A DNA stretch of 64,000 bases. It comes from Hymenobacter sp. BRD128 (GTDB lineage Bacteria; Bacteroidota; Bacteroidia; Cytophagales; Hymenobacteraceae). Position 1 is the stretch's first letter; each line of letters starts with the position of its first letter. The stretch lies in assembly GCF_013256625.1 (NCBI RefSeq), contig NZ_CP053908.1, positions 2,480,001-2,544,000 of the forward strand, in the 5' to 3' direction. Under the pieces are notes generated by a model. That model was given only the letters and a program-made list of their open reading frames with translations. It did not search any database and had not been told where the DNA came from. The position numbers were made by a program, and so were the translations under genes. Below, piece by piece: positions 63,301 to 64,000 of this stretch.

Positions 63301-64000
63301 TTAGACTTTGGGCCGCGCCAACTCACCCGGTACCTGACCCGTAAATTTTTTAAATACGCGGTTAAATGTTGATTTTGAGTTGAATCCGCTTTCTAATGCC
63401 ACGCCTACCAGCGAGTAGTGTGCAAAGCGCGGGTCGGCTAGCTTGCGCTGGGCTTCTTCGACCCGGTAGCGATTTACAAAGTCGCTGAAACTTTGCCCGC
63501 AGCCCAGATTAATCACTTTGGAGAGCTGCGCCGGGTGCAGGTGCAGGCGTTGCGCCAGTTCGGCCAGCGTAAGCTCGGGTTCGAGCCAGGGCTGCTCGGC
63601 GGCCATCAGGGCCAGCAGCTTATCGCGCCAAGGCAGCAACTCGGCAGGCAGCACTGGTGCCTTGGGTGGGTCGGCCAAAGTGGCCTTGGCCTCAGTAGCG
63701 TGAATGGCTAGCGGCGCGGCCCCCGGGTGCGTTGGCCTTACTGGCAGCGCAACTGCCCAGGCAAAGCTAGCGGGCGGGCGGACAGTATGGCTGGCTTGCA
63801 GCCCCACCACGGCTAGGCCAAATACCAGTCCGCAGCGCACCCCAAACGCATACCATATCTCAGAATAAGCAAAAGGCCCAAACCAGGCATCAAGCGCCAC
63901 GAAGCTCAGGCCCAGGCCAAAACCCAGTAGCAACACTACCAGCAGGGTGCGTTGCCGGCCGGGCCGACGACGCCTAGCTAGGCCCCTAGCGTCCTGATGG
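63301..64000 (-). CDS. Membrane-bound AraC-family regulator (partial)
   Basis: The frame is open to the right edge of the window, so the N-terminus is missing. The visible part has two to three hydrophobic segments (LLVVLLLGFGLGLSFVALDA and YAFGVRCGLVFGLAVVGL), a variable linker and a complete C-terminal AraC DNA-binding domain. That domain has two helix-turn-helix units (LTLAELAQRLHLHPAQLSKV and SLVGVALESGFNSKSTFNRV) and ends FKKFTGQVPGELARPKV. The layout matches the 7TM or 5TM AraC regulators common in Bacteroidota. Target genes unknown. Confidence 0.88.
   Translation of the reverse strand, partial: HQDARGLARRRRPGRQRTLLVVLLLGFGLGLSFVALDAWFGPFAYSEIWYAFGVRCGLVFGLAVVGLQASHTVRPPASFAWAVALPVRPTHPGAAPLAIHATEAKATLADPPKAPVLPAELLPWRDKLLALMAAEQPWLEPELTLAELAQRLHLHPAQLSKVINLGCGQSFSDFVNRYRVEEAQRKLADPRFAHYSLVGVALESGFNSKSTFNRVFKKFTGQVPGELARPKV

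Overview
The window looks like a chromosomal segment of a GC-rich member of the Bacteroidota, most likely Hymenobacter or a close relative. This is inferred from several features. There is a C-terminal type IX secretion sorting domain on the secreted protein at 37.7 kb. The arginine transcarbamylase is of the acyl-ornithine type found in Bacteroides. Several promoters look like the Bacteroidota -7 element (TAnnTTTG). Glycogen synthase is of the GT3 type, and there is a multi-PAS protein and a membrane-bound AraC regulator. No rRNA genes, CRISPR arrays, prophages or intact insertion sequences were seen. Two adjacent serine tRNA genes are present.

Layout. 0-3 kb: a partial secreted M28 peptidase and a PAS-only protein. 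3-6.5 kb: pyruvate carboxylase. 6.5-21.3 kb: a nearly complete arginine locus built around a divergent promoter region at about 9.85 kb. argB, an M20 deacylase and argH point left; a GNAT acyltransferase, argG, argC, argD, carA, carB, an argF-type transcarbamylase and a second GNAT point right. Two small unknown genes, each framed by inverted repeats, sit between argC and argD and between carA and carB. 21.3-28.2 kb: a urease locus (UreH-type nickel permease, fused ureAB, ureC, ureF, ureG). Here ureAB and ureC are separated by 2.2 kb of partly AT-rich DNA that contains a hicAB toxin-antitoxin pair and diverged, truncated copies of the ureC start and the ureB end. 28.5-34.5 kb: glutamate synthase gltB and gltD. 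34.6-37.4 kb: a small membrane protein, a PAP2 phosphatase, a displaced ureD and a small unknown gene. 37.6-44.2 kb: a type IX secreted protein, then a GH13 branching-enzyme-like protein, a nitroreductase and glycogen synthase. 44.2-49.4 kb: a DUF4198-like protein, a STAS protein, ribonuclease Z, a queuosine-precursor transporter, trpS and a conserved unknown. 49.6-59.1 kb: S9 peptidase, a small secreted protein, two tRNA-Ser genes, BrkB/YihY, thioesterase, mltG, a Sua5-type protein, a lipid A acyltransferase, a frameshifted secreted protein and WbqC. 59.3-64 kb: clpC, a PA14-OmpA protein and a partial AraC regulator.

How the genes fit together. From 6.5 to 37 kb the theme is nitrogen. Carbamoyl phosphate synthase and the acylated arginine route consume ammonia and glutamate, urease releases ammonia from urea, and GOGAT recaptures nitrogen as glutamate. 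The most unusual structure is the urease junction (22.7-25.1 kb). It looks like the scar of a duplication or an incoming second urease locus, largely deleted, with hicAB lodged between the remnants. Several families of intergenic inverted repeats punctuate the arginine and urease loci and frame single small genes in a cassette-like way.
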